A stretch of DNA of 64,000 nucleotides, from contig JAACJP010000026.1 in NCBI GenBank assembly GCA_013368375.1, positions 558,001 to 622,000 of the forward strand. The letters are read 5' to 3'. The notes beneath the pieces are model-generated. The model saw only the letters and a program-made list of their open reading frames with translations. It did no database searches and was not told the origin of the DNA. Positions 42,354 through 54,262 of the stretch are shown piece after piece (positions within the stretch are counted from its first letter, which is position 1; each line of letters begins with the position of its first letter). This stretch comes from Tricholomella constricta (lineage: Eukaryota > Basidiomycota > Agaricomycetes > Agaricales > Lyophyllaceae). The translations under genes were made by a program, and so were the position numbers.

Positions 42354-43420
42354 TAGGAGACTCGAGTCGTAAAGGGGAATGAATGAATGGGTGTTCACTG
42401 TAACCGGCGCCGGGCTATTTAACTTATAGGTAGGAAAGGCGGCCAGGGCACGCTCGGGGAAATTACCCCGCGAGTGAATGTCGAGTGGTCACCTGTGCAC
42501 TTTACGATCAATTGAGTCTCGAAATCAAGCAGCTTTGGTGTGAATGGTCAGGGACATGGAGGATTGGGAGTGCAGATCACGTCGAAAGCGGATACTCGAT
42601 CTTATCGCGCGACGCGAAGAGTCGAGGGCGAAGGCTTAGTACATCTGACGTACATTCGTGGCGCCACGCTAGGGTTCATGAGATAGGGAATAGATTAACA
42701 ATCCTCGTCCAGTCAAAGACTCGGAGAGTGAGAAAGAGATTATTTAGACTGAGTTAGACGACGAATGTCGTCCAATGATAGCGTCGGTGCTGTAGCTCTG
42801 TGAAAGGCCAACAGCTCAACTCAATAGAGGCCGACGATACTTAGGTACAACACACAGATAACCATCGATCCAGCCAAGATCAAATGACGCATCTAGGTAC
42901 GTACTTACAGATTGACATGCTTCTGATAAGTTACACGAATTGGTGCATGAGGGCGGATGAAATAAGGCCACGAAAATCACGGCCCAAGTTCGCCGCTTGT
43001 TGCAAAACCCACGCTCGTTCAAAGAGCACGTCACCCGTCGTCACGATAGCTTGAATGACCTTGAATGATTAAAATCATATCTATGGATTAACAGGTTATT
43101 AGCTACATATGTACAGTAGATGGTGGTAAGATATGTAAACAGAGTTGAGGTTTCGCTGTTAAAAACGTAAGGGTACGTGCCGGCGTGCAATATCATAAAA
43201 ATGTAGGGATACATGTTAGAGGTGAGGGGGACGCGTCGCAGATGATGGATGAAGCGATAAGACATGAGGAGAGACGTGTGTCAGAGCCAAAGCCAGGGAA
43301 TATCCGTTTACAACAATAAAGTCAGATGAAAGAACTAGGTCCGCCAGAGCCGAGTGGGGAGTGGAAAAAGGGAGCGACGACAAAGACCCCAGATCAAACA
43401 AAAACGCAATGAGAATCCAC
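42354..43420. other. Intergenic, no supported gene
   Basis: This spans the upstream region of the lectin and the 3' side of the next gene. No coding frame, RNA or repeat could be supported. Confidence 0.5.
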
Positions 43421-44878
43421 CTAGCGTGCTTTCAAGCCCCGCAGGACCTTAACAACCTCCCCCATATCCTGGTTCCACTCGCCGCTCCACCCACGTTCTT
43501 TCCGCCTGCCAAATTGCCTAAACGCTGACGGAGCCTGAGGCCTGGCACTAGACTTTGTGTTCTGGGCAGGAGGCGACGGGCGGCCATACGATGCTGATTT
43601 GGCGTGGTGAGGGACTGAATCGGGTGTACGCGGAGTCTCCTTGACATCGCGCTTGAAGTTGATGTTCGAGGGAGACGAGTGGGCGTAACGATGCTGATAG
43701 TGTGTGGCTGCGGGGATCGTGGTCTGGAAGGGCAGTGGAGACCGAGATCCGAGTACGTCCCGCGTAGCTTTCTCGTCGACGGTCGCATAATTGAAAGGGG
43801 CGCTGTAGACATCCAGGCTGGCACGCACAACCGTTACGTCCTTGTGAATGAGAGGTGCAATGGCGTCACCGAGGATATCCCCCATGGGCTTCACGGATGC
43901 CTCTAGATCAGCACGGGCTTGTGCTGCGGCAACGAGCATGTCTGTACCAGTCGAGAGGCTGAGACTTCTGGGTCTGGGTCTACGACGCCGTTCTGCCAAT
44001 GTCGGGGCTTTAGACGACTGGCGCGGGGTGGGAGTGATGTAGTCCGAAGGAAGGGGTGGGATCTCAGATGGTGGAGATGGAATCGGGAGGCGTGGCCTGG
44101 AACGTGCGCTAGACTTGGTAGGTCTCGAGATGACTGGTGGAGCTTTCGCAGAGTCCTGGGAGGACACCGGTGGGGACGGCGTGAAGGATGAGGGGATGGG
44201 CTTGCGCTCGATATGCCTTGGCTTTGCAAGCTTTCCAGCGGTGCCGTGACTGCGAACGACTGGCGAAGACGGAAAGACTAGTTCGGGTGGGATAGTCTCG
44301 CCGAGCGTCCTCATGAGCTTCGCCATTTTCTTCCGACGATGTTCGAGGTTGGTAGCCTGAAGGTTCTCCAGATCGATAGAGAAGGTCGGAGAGGTGGGAG
44401 AAACGGTGACGGATTGTAGGGGTGGAGGAAGCAACGCTGCGCAATTACCAGAGGTCGGGACGGGTACAGTGCGTAAGCGCAGCAAGAGAGGGCGCGAAAG
44501 CTCCGAACCATGCTTCGATTTAGTGACCGGTTTCATGCTGGGTGGCGAGGCCTTCAAGGTTTTTGGCACGACGACGAAGCTTTCCTCCGAAAGCAGCGAT
44601 GAGGTCGACGACGATGCAGACAGTGAAGAGGTAGGTGAGTGACCAAAGAAACGACCTTCCCGGCGATGCGCCTTCGACGTGGAAGGTGACTCCGGTTCTA
44701 AGTAATACGGCGCAGTCCCAAGAACTGCCTCTAATTTACGGTTGGACCGTACGAGACGCATGCGTTGGTGCGGATCAAGATTGTTAACCGTAGGAGGTGG
44801 TAAATTGAACGCGGAGACCATGTTCCCGAAGATAGATGTGAGATTAGTGAAAGATAAGGAGGATGTACTGGAGAACAA
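43421..44878 (-). CDS. Unknown Ser/Pro-rich protein, single exon
   Basis: An uninterrupted 485-residue frame starting MFSSTSSLSFTNLTSIFGNM. Most of it is Ser/Pro-rich and likely disordered. Two stretches look conserved in style: a basic helical motif near residue 180 (LEHRRKKMAKLMRTLGETIP) and the extreme C-terminus (GEWNQDMGEVVKVLRGLKAR). A third ordered stretch lies near residue 330 (DMLVAAAQARADLEASVKPM). There is no signal peptide or membrane segment. The length, the lack of stops against a GC-balanced background and the two ordered motifs argue that it is real. Function is not recognised. Confidence 0.72.
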   Translation of the reverse strand: MFSSTSSLSFTNLTSIFGNMVSAFNLPPPTVNNLDPHQRMRLVRSNRKLEAVLGTAPYYLEPESPSTSKAHRREGRFFGHSPTSSLSASSSTSSLLSEESFVVVPKTLKASPPSMKPVTKSKHGSELSRPLLLRLRTVPVPTSGNCAALLPPPLQSVTVSPTSPTFSIDLENLQATNLEHRRKKMAKLMRTLGETIPPELVFPSSPVVRSHGTAGKLAKPRHIERKPIPSSFTPSPPVSSQDSAKAPPVISRPTKSSARSRPRLPIPSPPSEIPPLPSDYITPTPRQSSKAPTLAERRRRPRPRSLSLSTGTDMLVAAAQARADLEASVKPMGDILGDAIAPLIHKDVTVVRASLDVYSAPFNYATVDEKATRDVLGSRSPLPFQTTIPAATHYQHRYAHSSPSNINFKRDVKETPRTPDSVPHHAKSASYGRPSPPAQNTKSSARPQAPSAFRQFGRRKERGWSGEWNQDMGEVVKVLRGLKAR

Positions 44879-46209
44879 AAGGGATGAGTGATGAGCGCGA
44901 TGGAAACGCCTTGCAAGACCAGACCGACCAGGGTGTGAGGGTGCGAGAGGCCTTTGTAGGCGCTTTGGCAGGTTATAAGGGTCAAGAACAAAAGGCCGAG
45001 TAACAATGTGGAAAGGGAGTACAATAAGCGAAGCTTTTGGGCATGAAGGCTAAAATAAGCGGCGGTATCCACATTGAAGCTGCAATTTTCAGGACGTCAC
45101 ATTCGGAGAACAAAGGACTTTCGGCCTCGAGGTCAATGTTGCCATCAAGAAATTCGGAAACAGAACAATGGTTGCTAGTGTTACCGACGGCACCCGTAAT
45201 GCCGTGTCATTGCCGACGACTGCCGGCCTCTCACCTCAACCTCGCCTCGGCTCTTCAACTGTACGTACAGTGTTCCTATGTTACTACATACTTATTTGAA
45301 TATCTACCTCTGTTAGGACGGTGTTCAAGAGGTACTTATTGTATACTGCATCGATACTCCTGATCAATAAATTTGTGTGTTTCTCTATAGATATCACCTC
45401 TCGTTTTACCTCGTTTTCCGTGGCGAGTCGCCAATCTTCCAACTTTCACCACAGGCCGGTAAACTTTTCTAAGCTTCTAAGGGTTATCACAATCTACACT
45501 CAGTTGAACTTGTTCCCGCCTAAATCACCCACCGACTTGTAGCTGTCAACTCTGACAACTGTCAATGTGATGAATGATCGCGTTACGGTAATTGCGCAAT
45601 TAATCTAGGGCTGTGAGCCTGTGAGTGCGCCCCGACGACACGAACATACAGAAAACTCTTCCTACCCCTCAACTGGCATTTTCGACCGTACTCCATGTTG
45701 CTCAAGCGACTTCGGCATTCGGCGGAGAGACGCCGAACGCCATCCGCAGTCCGATGTGGCTTGTCGTTTCTCTCCCCGAGTATTTTTTTTTTCACTTTTA
45801 CCTCGAACGCTTTTTGACAGGTGCTCGTTGCAGTCTATTAGAGCTCGAATCAGGACCTTAAAGCGTCAAACTATGACACCGAAAACTACTCTGGCCCTCA
45901 AATGTCCCTTCTGTCTATATTCACTTGTCAAACTGATACAAATCCCTGGGCCTCGTACCAGATCTGGTCTCCCAGCTGCCAACGGTCCAGCCTGCCCTTA
46001 AATTTCCGAGGTTCTTCATCAGGAAAACTACAGGCTCTTTCACTTACGACACTTACCCTTACAGGCTCTTTCACTTACGACACTTACCCTTATTGACACT
46101 TTCTCTTACACTTTTTAACCCTTATGCCTCCATAAATCCCTTTCCCCTCACTTCTATGGACTTTTTGAACCCGGGGTCTCTTTTGATAAAAAAAAGGTTC
46201 ATAAATATT
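44879..46209. other. Intergenic, with a tandem 31-bp repeat
   Basis: No gene is supported. A 31-bp unit (ACAGGCTCTTTCACTTACGA..) is repeated exactly at 46030..46060 and 46061..46091. A short hairpin TTCGGCG..CGCCGAA lies near 45717. CACTTAC-like motifs here and near 52.3 kb may mark the outskirts of the Plavaka element, but matching terminal inverted repeats were not found. Confidence 0.55.
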
Positions 46210-49200
46210 TCAATACGCTATTTCGTGGGCATGATGATCTACATACTTATTTACATAGAATGAATGAAATGAATCGAGAGAATTACTGCGATCAAAATTG
46301 TAACGAGGAATGTGATTTTGCCCAGAAACACCAATTAAATGAGCACCCCGCATAATGGCATCGAGAGGGATGACAGCCAGCACTGGCCTGTTCTGTCTAT
46401 CGAAATCTGGTCGCACTCTCCACATTCCCGTGACTGGATCCAGCGTGTTCCCCACATGCGAGAACCAATGGACCAATGCGCATGGATGCACCCTTTGCCT
46501 ATGCTCGACCGAGAAGAATAAGCGGACACGAGCAACATTGAGACCCCCGAAGCCTGGCACATCGGGCGCATCCGCATTGCCGACAAACACGCAGTCGTAC
46601 CTGGCGGGTCCACCGTACCATGATTGCGTTGCTCGGATACGCTCGTGGTGTAAGCCCCCGACTCCCGATAAATCACTAGGTGCATAGAAAACTGCACGAG
46701 CTGAGGTGTAGATCCTTGTTATCCCAGAGATGTTCGGAAGACGTGCGACAGGAACTTGAGAGCCGGGCACAGGCGCATCAGGATTGTCGATGTCGTAGAG
46801 GAAGCGACGAGTGAGCTCCGGGAGGCGCCGCAGGTTGAGATGGCGAGCAAGGCCGTAAATATCCCCTGGTACCTTTCGGACTACAAGAAATCAATTTTTT
46901 GGAGTAAAGAAACCATTTACGACATACCATGACATTTTGCCAATTTAATTTCTGTCTGTGACTCGGGATCATCGACAGACCCCATCTCCTGGCATTCGTC
47001 GTCGTCAGGCATTGGCTTTGATGGTAGCGGCGGAGGCGGCGGAGGCAGAGGTGGTGCATCAGCTAGTAAATATGCCGGCAGCCCAGGTCCTTGGAGCATA
47101 CCACGGGCAGTAAAGTCCACGCGAGCTGCTGCCAGTTTGTCGAGTCGTTGGTTGGTGATAAGCATTTGACCAAGTGGTTTGTACTTGTTGGAACGTCGAT
47201 ACGGCCTCTTGACAGCCTTGATGTGCTTGTTTTCGGTTATCGATGAGCATAAGCCATTGGGCGCCCCGAAGAGTTGAATAAGTCGCCGATAATGAGTAAG
47301 GGAGTGTTGTCGAGGAAGTGAGAAACCAGTAGGCCGTACACCAGCATGACGGAAAATTTCGCGGTGCTCGTGAAAGCGATCAAGGGTGTCGCTGATAGCA
47401 GTAAGGGTGTCATCATCGATGATGTCACGGCGGACGAGATAGCAGAATTCGATAAGTGCAGCGACAGCTTGCACCACTTGGTCTGGGACATGGCCCGCAA
47501 TTGCTGGGAGGTAGACCTAAATCATGTTCAAATCATATCGGGAGAATGGAAACATAAGACGAACCTTCATAAGACCCTTCGAGTCATCACCTGTCCACTG
47601 CTTGAACCTGCGGCCTTCGTGAAAATGACGCAGACCCGGGAAAGGGGGTACAGCTGCAATCCTAAGTGGAAATGAGATGGTGAAACTTCAAGTACATCTG
47701 ATACTGACCGTCGATCAATATCAGCCAAGGTCTCATCCGCCGTGTGCTTAGGTTGCACAGCCCTGATGTACTGTTCGACCCAATCGACGATGTGATCCTT
47801 GAAGGTTCCTTTGATGATTTGATGCAGAAGGTCGGGGGCCAGCAGTTCATGGATATCTGCACGAGGGAACGACGCTGTGAATGGCTGCGAAATACCATAT
47901 TAGCATCAAGAAGATGCAAAATTTCCAGTCACTCACAATCAGATCACCGACAATTCCATAACTCTCCCACAAGTCAGCCAGTGAGCAACCACGCACAAGG
48001 TTGTTAGTGTGTTGATGTGACCGACGACTCGCATCGGAACCATCGAGGTCGAGAGGATTTGCCGTACATCTGCTTTAATAGTAAGGAAAGCCAAGTTCCG
48101 GATAAAGCGAAATAATGCTACTTACTTTGGACACCAACCTTGTACTATACAGGCAAGGAGTGCCTGCTCGGGGTAGTCAGCGATGTAGGGGCCTAGACCA
48201 TATATAACGTGGCGAAAGTAGCCATCACCACAATATGTAAGTCTCGGCTTCTCCATATGTGGGCGCAGTGACGAGAGGATGCGTTCCAGGGAGGTGTGGA
48301 AGAGTTGGCGTCGGAATTTTCGGTAGTCTGCTTTGTCGGCATATTCACGAGAACCTTGATAACAAAACAATAGGTCAGTTCCATCTGAACGGTGCAAAAA
48401 AACATTCACATACTTTTTGGGATCGCAAGAAAGCCTATCAAAGCAACGGCATTCTTATGTGCACGGCGAACTGAGTTGTGTGCATTACCGGGAGATGCGT
48501 ACAGCGGATAAAAGTCGTTCTGGCCTGTAGCAACGGATACTGTCGTCTTATCGCTTCCCAGAATGACTGGCGTAAACATGGCACCATGACAATCTGGATC
48601 TTGTGCAATGATATCCTAAGGTGCTATCAATAAGTATATGAAAGATGTCAAGGAAAAGGCCACTTACCGCCTGTGCCCATGCCCATTTCCCTGACATTAA
48701 ATTTTTGTACCGTCGCTTGCCACCCTTCGTAACCTTCTTCGGTGCATAGTCAATCTTGCCGTTGAAGGCTGGATTGGCGAGCTGGTTCTCCAAAACCTTG
48801 AGGGGGTCACGGAACCAGACCTGGTGTTTTGTTGTCATCCATACTGGAACTTCTTGGGCACCCGACGGAATGGGGCCATCATATTCCACGCTAAAGGAAT
48901 TCCACTCCACGTCACCCAGCCCAATGTGGTCGATGATATTGTACAGTTCATCGTGACTTGACACGGGCGGAGGTTGGTTGTATAAAGCAGAAGAAATATG
49001 CAGAAGTCGGTCAATGTGCTTCTGGGACATCTCGATGTCAGTGTAAATGAGTTCCGCTAGCTCAAACTCAGCGCGGCTATTGAATGGAGAATAATCGGTT
49101 GGATCAGATGGACATGGGGGAGGAGGAGGGTCTCCATCCTCAAGCTCGTAGCCATCAGCGTCACATTTAGCACCTAAGGAAGGTAATAAAAATCAGTTTT

Positions 49201-49586
49201 GACTTGCCAGTGAATACGTGTAATTACTTTCCATCAATTATCGGATGTTTCTCGATTCGAAGTCCAGCAGTATTGACTAAAAATTCGGGCAGACCCTGTC
49301 GTGATGGGCGAAGAGGCGAGCCACTTGGCGTCCGACGTGGAGAACGACGTGAAGAAAACGTGGGAGAAGGCAGATTGCTGGTGACACCATCGCCATCATG
49401 AAACACAGTAAAAGAAGTTCCAGGAGGTGCAGACGGTACCGTGGGCTGTAATGCAGCAGGTACTTCGTGGACCTGGGATATGTGCTGACGTAGGCCGCTG
49501 GCACGCGTACATCGTTTCCAGCAATCGGGATACGGGCAGGCGAAGGCTTTTGGAGCGAAATTGAACTGCTTTTGTGGCCGGTGCAT
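46210..49586 (-). CDS. Plavaka-type transposase (multi-exon)
   Basis: The N-terminal exon (from about 49586, MHRPQKQFNFAPKAF) has a C2H2 finger (CPYPDCWKRC .. LRQHISQVH). Further exons carry the blocks typical of basidiomycete Plavaka transposases: WFRDPLKVLENQLANPAF with KRRYKNLMSGKWAWAQ (48.6-48.9 kb), CGDGYFRHVIYGLGPYIADY and ACIVQGWCPK (48.1-48.3 kb), IHELLAPDLLHQIIKGTFKD (47.8 kb), and NGLCSSITENKHIKAVKRPY with MLITNQRLDKLAAARVDF (46.9-47.3 kb). The last exon ends at 46210 (HHAHEIAY). Intron borders were not all resolved, and the first exon-exon junction near 49.2 kb did not phase cleanly, so the copy may be damaged. It cuts and pastes Plavaka elements, which belong to the CACTA-like assemblage. 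Confidence 0.85.
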
Positions 49587-49734
49587 ACTAGTATTTGAGA
49601 TGAGAGCGATGTAGAGAGGGGCAGTCACAGGAGGTTATTTGGATCCTGTTGTGATGGTTCGAGTTATTACAATTTGAAATTTTGGATTGCAACGTGTCAC
49701 TTACCTCCACCTTGATATCCAATACCCTACTGAC
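49587..49734. promoter_or_regulatory. Shared divergent promoter region of the Plavaka pair
   Basis: Only about 150 bp separates the transposase start (49586, minus) from the start of the partner gene (49735, plus). Both promoters must lie here or overlap the coding starts. No clear TATA box was identified. Confidence 0.5.
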
Positions 49735-52070
49735 ATGGCACGAGGACGCAGAGGACGAGGGCGTGGACGAGGGCGCGGCAAAGGAGCAGGTGACTATAGC
49801 AAGCTATCCGGACCTGTACCAACCTCCACAGAGCCCGCACAAGAGAATTCTCCACCCGTTTTGGCGCAGCCAGGTGATTCTTCTACTATTTCTCAAGCGA
49901 CGGCCCCCACTGCCGTGAACGAGCCAGCCCAAGTAACGAGGACTCTTCGCCCTAATCGAAACCCACATCCGGCGGCACCTGACCTTCCAGCAGCCAGACG
50001 CCCATCCAGTGTAGTCTCAGCTGAACGCGAAAAGAAGATACTTGAAAAGGCTCAGAAGCAGCATGGTCATGCTACTTCCATTCGCGATGCGGCTGCAATA
50101 GAAGACGCTATGGAAAAGGAGGATGAGGCATTTGAACGGGATACACAGACAATAGATTTACCACCCCGCATCATTCGAAAACGTCCAGTGGTCGATACAA
50201 TTGCAGGTGAGTGATTATTAGACTGGACGGCATGCCACGTTGACGTTGATTGATAGGTGTTGATGATCCCGAAAAGCTTCTTGATGACCTGAGCTCAGAG
50301 GATGATTATCAGCCATATCCTGCCCAGGAGGGCCTGGACGAGTTGTTTGATGACTCTGCTGAAGAAGAAGGACATCAACAACATGGAGCGGCTAAGCAGA
50401 AGGAAAAGCGCACCCCAAAGGAGCGAGGACAATTACGTTCCGAAATCCAAGCCTTGCGTGCTGAAAGCCAGAAGGGTGAGCACAATAAGAATAAGTGTAA
50501 AGCGCACGTTCAACAGTAAGATATGGACTTCTTCAAAATGTGCACTTTCAAATTTGACATCGACACTTAGGGACAAAAACAGCAAGAAACTCAAGAAGTC
50601 AGAGACAGGCCTTCGTGACGGCTGGGATGAGCCTGTGGATGACATTGACGATACCTCAACCTGGGATGAACCTGGCTGGACCCATTACTCATCTCACAAA
50701 CGTTCTCTCTCCCGTAATTCAGTCATGTCAATTTCCTCGGGGCCAGCTCCAACTAGTGTTCCTGCATCGGAGGATGGTGGTACCAGTGATAATGAGCCAC
50801 TTGGTGGTATCAGTGATGACGAGGAAGAAGAGAGCAGGACAGTTGCCAACGTGAAGGTATGGATGCTGAGAAAACTCGACTGATCGCTCACGACAATCAA
50901 CATCAGTCGCTAGCCAAAGTTGTACCAACAACTGATGTCTCGAACTTCATTCCACCTGAACAGTTCATCCCTCGCCCCATTCGACGCCGCCAAGAAATAC
51001 GAACCTTGAAAGATATCCCTGCCGCTATCAAGGATGATTTTGACGACATCTTCTGCCCCAAACTGCATGAAATCTTCGGCATCGGGACTCCGTGGGGATC
51101 AATATACGACTATGAACCTCAAATACACAACTTGTGGGCCCAAATATTTCCCAAAGTCGCCTTTGGTTCAGGTCGAGATGGAATGAAACGGATCGTGATG
51201 AAATTGGTGAGTCCTACAAATGCTACCTATTCTTTTCTAATCTTCGCTTCAATTTTCATAGGCAGATGATCGATTAGGTGCCTGGCGCACAAGGATTGGA
51301 AAAGCCGCCCTGGACCACATGTCCGAAGACCTCGAATTGCCCGAAGACACCCCCGAGTACATCTCCAAGTGGTGCAAGTGGGCTCTCAGCGGAACATACA
51401 AGGCGCATCCATTTTATTGGCGTGAATATGTTGATGCTTCGCCAAATGGGAGTCAGCCTCGAGTTCGACGGGTGCGTACATTATATTCTCTTAAAGCCTT
51501 TCTCCACTCATCCGAGTTTGTAGGGCATGTTTCAGCATCCACTGATACTTGTTGGCTTGGGACACCACTTGAACCGCATTTCCAGCCTGCCAGCAAATCA
51601 GCGCTCCAAGCAATACCCCGAAACTGCACTGATAATGGCAATACAAGCGGCGAGTACCATTTCTTGGCATCTGGAAAATCGGGCTAATTGACTGTTATCT
51701 TCCTTTACAGGCACTTCGCGCAATCTCGCGTTGGACATCGGGCGAGTTCCTCGAAGTCCCGCGCCCGTTCGGCGACTTTTCTGGCGAAAACTGGAATGAC
51801 CTTGATGGCCGCAACCCCAAAAGTTTCCCTCAATTTCCGGAAGGTGTCATTCAAGGTCCTACATCCATTTCCGATCTCACTCGCGTCGTCAAAGCCCTCA
51901 ATGACGAGAATTGGAAATTGATTCTCCAGGCGGCAGCACCATTTGCACGGGGCAGGAAGAAAAAAGCGAAGCAAGCTCCACCGACTCCCGATGCAACATC
52001 GAAGGGTCTGGACTCGTCGGACGTGGAGATCGTTGACGACGACATCCAAGCCTGTAGTTCTCTTATGTAA
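49735..52070 (+). CDS. Partner gene of the Plavaka transposase, function unknown
   Basis: ATG 49735 gives MARGRRGRGRGRGRGKGAGD, an Arg/Gly repeat. Exons 49735..50206, 50257..50515, 50571..50856, 50907..51206 and 51262..~51475 join in phase with GT..AG introns; further exons run to the stop at about 52070. Parts: an acidic linker (LLDDLSSEDDYQPYPAQEGL), a conserved-looking domain (IRTLKDIPAAIKDDFDDIFC .. FPKVAFGSGRDGMKRIVMKL), a Trp-rich section (ALSGTYKAHPFYWREYV) and a C-terminal section (ISRWTSGEFLEVPRPFGDFS). The junction before 51713 does not phase with a standard donor, so the copy may carry a lesion. Being divergent and adjacent, it is most simply the element's accessory gene; DNA binding through the RG tail is inference. 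Confidence 0.7.
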
Positions 52071-54262
52071 CGAACCCTATACAACGTAACACAATATACC
52101 CTATTCAAAACCCAAATGTGCGATCCCGGCAAGAAACAGTGTGCTCTTATCTGATACTTTCAAAGAACTTACACAGATGCTTTTCAGTCTCTTTCTCGTG
52201 TCTTTCGCCACTTAAATAAGTGAAAATACCTTCTATAAGAATGGGGGACCTTCTTATAAAAGTGTCGCTCCTTCCAGCACTTTTGATCCTTTTGTCACTT
52301 ACAAAAGGCGCGAAAGACCTTAAAAGGATGTGTGTACTTTTCCTGATGTTATCGTTGGCCTAACGTACTGAAGACAGGCTGCGTTTACTCTGACAGGCTA
52401 TTCCGCTGTCTTTGGTGATTGGTAACATGATCAACTTGAAAAGACTTGGTTGGTGATCTGCAATCCACTAACGCTCGGTTCCTTCTGAGGGACTCGCGCC
52501 CCCATGGTTCTCATGGATATCGTTTGTGTGCTATCGTCCCCAAAATCGATTTTCGCCTTCCATTACTTTCTCCTATAACTGGCAGATGGATAGAACATAT
52601 GAATCCGCTCTAACTTGTGTTTCATCGTTGCCACCTGTACATTTCTTCTGTCAACTCCCTAGGACATTTATATCGCTGTCTTCGCACCCCTCCAAGGCTC
52701 AAGCGGCATCAAACCATGACCGTCGACGTTGGAGGATACTACTTGACGAAAAATACGACAACGCTAGAAAGAGGACGAAGCAAGGTGCAGGAGACGCCTC
52801 AGCTCGAGTGCGGCCTCTCTTTTCTAGGCTCTCCAAACGATGAGAAATTGAATTAACACTAATAAAGACTAGTATAACGGGCGACATGCCCATGACGAAC
52901 ACTTGTCAGTGTACAAGACAAGGTGCACAAAATGGATTTCCTGACTCGTTTGTCAGGAAATCATGACGACATCGATCATGCGGCTTCCATCCATTGATCT
53001 GTGAAAAGGAACTTTGAACCAGGGGGGTACCAGCCTGGGTCAGGCGCACACTGACCCCACGAAGGAAGCGAAGACGGAGAAAAGGCCGGAGGCTTGAGCT
53101 TGGGCTTGAGGTAAAGAAAACAGCAGCAAACGCAAGGCGATGGAAGCTACGTGCATTGTCGTGCAACCTCCTGAACCCTCAATTATAGCCAGGGCAAATC
53201 CAGGTAGACGAGACGAATGAAATACCTTCAATTGAGACTTGGTCGCCGTTCGGCACGTTCTGGCCACTGACATGCCTCCAGAGTCCAATTTGGCACCTTT
53301 GAGCGCCTATCATGGGACCTTCCTCTCGCGCATTCACGTTGCGTTGCAATTCCACGAGCCCTCACTGTCTTCGAGGAAACGGTAGTACGACGTGGTCGAG
53401 GCTGTGTGGCACCGGTTCCACTTGGCGCCTCGATTGCAATACTACACATAGAAGCCACGTACAAGATGGCGACCACGACGTTGCATCCGAGGTCTTGCAA
53501 GGAATGTTGCTCTAAAAACACATCAGCCTGAGAGGATGCTGGAATCAGGAGATGTTATGAAAATACGAAGATGTGAACCTACCTCGTCGTTAGAAGATGG
53601 CTTTCCACGCAGTGGCCACGTCAAAAATGCGCTCCAGTGCCTTGTCCGATTCTGCAGCGCTATATAGTACCGAGGTCACCATCCCCACTGAGGTTTGATG
53701 GCCTGCGCACATGCTCGCTCGTCGCCTCCGCGGTGCCCTTTCATGCTGTAGAGATTCAAAATGGGCCTGCACACACCGACTCCAGGGGCCCAAAACGGTT
53801 GATGACAAGAGCCCATGGCGTGGCCCTTGCCTTTGATGAAGTCGTCGAACCCGACCTCCTGGTAGACTGCAAGCTTTGCTTGCGCTGATCTCCGAGTGCG
53901 ACTTGAGGCGCTCGATCTTGGCAAGAGTAGCTCGGTAATCTGTGCGCAAGCTAGAGAGGAGCAGATCGACTGTGGCTATGATATGGAAGTTGCGTGGCCC
54001 AGCCCCTAAACCCCCGACTAATACGCTCAGCCTTATAGAGAGTGTTCCAGTTAATCAACGATAGCAACACTAGCATTGCCTTGGGCGAAAATTGGCAATA
54101 TAGTTCTAGGAGTAAATCATCATAGCAGGCACACACGAACAACTCAAGAGATCGCAGCAAATACGAAGAGCAACAAAGAGAGCCTCAGAAAAAGCACATG
54201 TCCCAAATACAACACAGCTAGTTCCCAAGGAACGCATCCAAAGTACGCACACAAGAAGAACT
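52071..54262. other. No confidently supported gene
   Basis: Short frames only. A minus-strand stretch at 53228..53949 has protein-like segments (LAKIERLKSHSEISASKACS; a hydrophobic CNVVVAILYVASMCSIAIEA), but they do not join in phase, so it may be a decayed gene. 52150..52330 is AT-rich with CACTTA motifs and may be the Plavaka flank. Confidence 0.45.

Noticed and set aside
45800..52340. Terminal inverted repeats of the Plavaka element
   Set aside because: CACTTAC-like motifs occur on both sides, but no matching inverted ends or target duplication could be aligned by eye.
53228..53949. Possible minus-strand gene with a hydrophobic N-terminus
   Set aside because: Segments do not join in phase through any plausible GT..AG intron; described only as possible decay.
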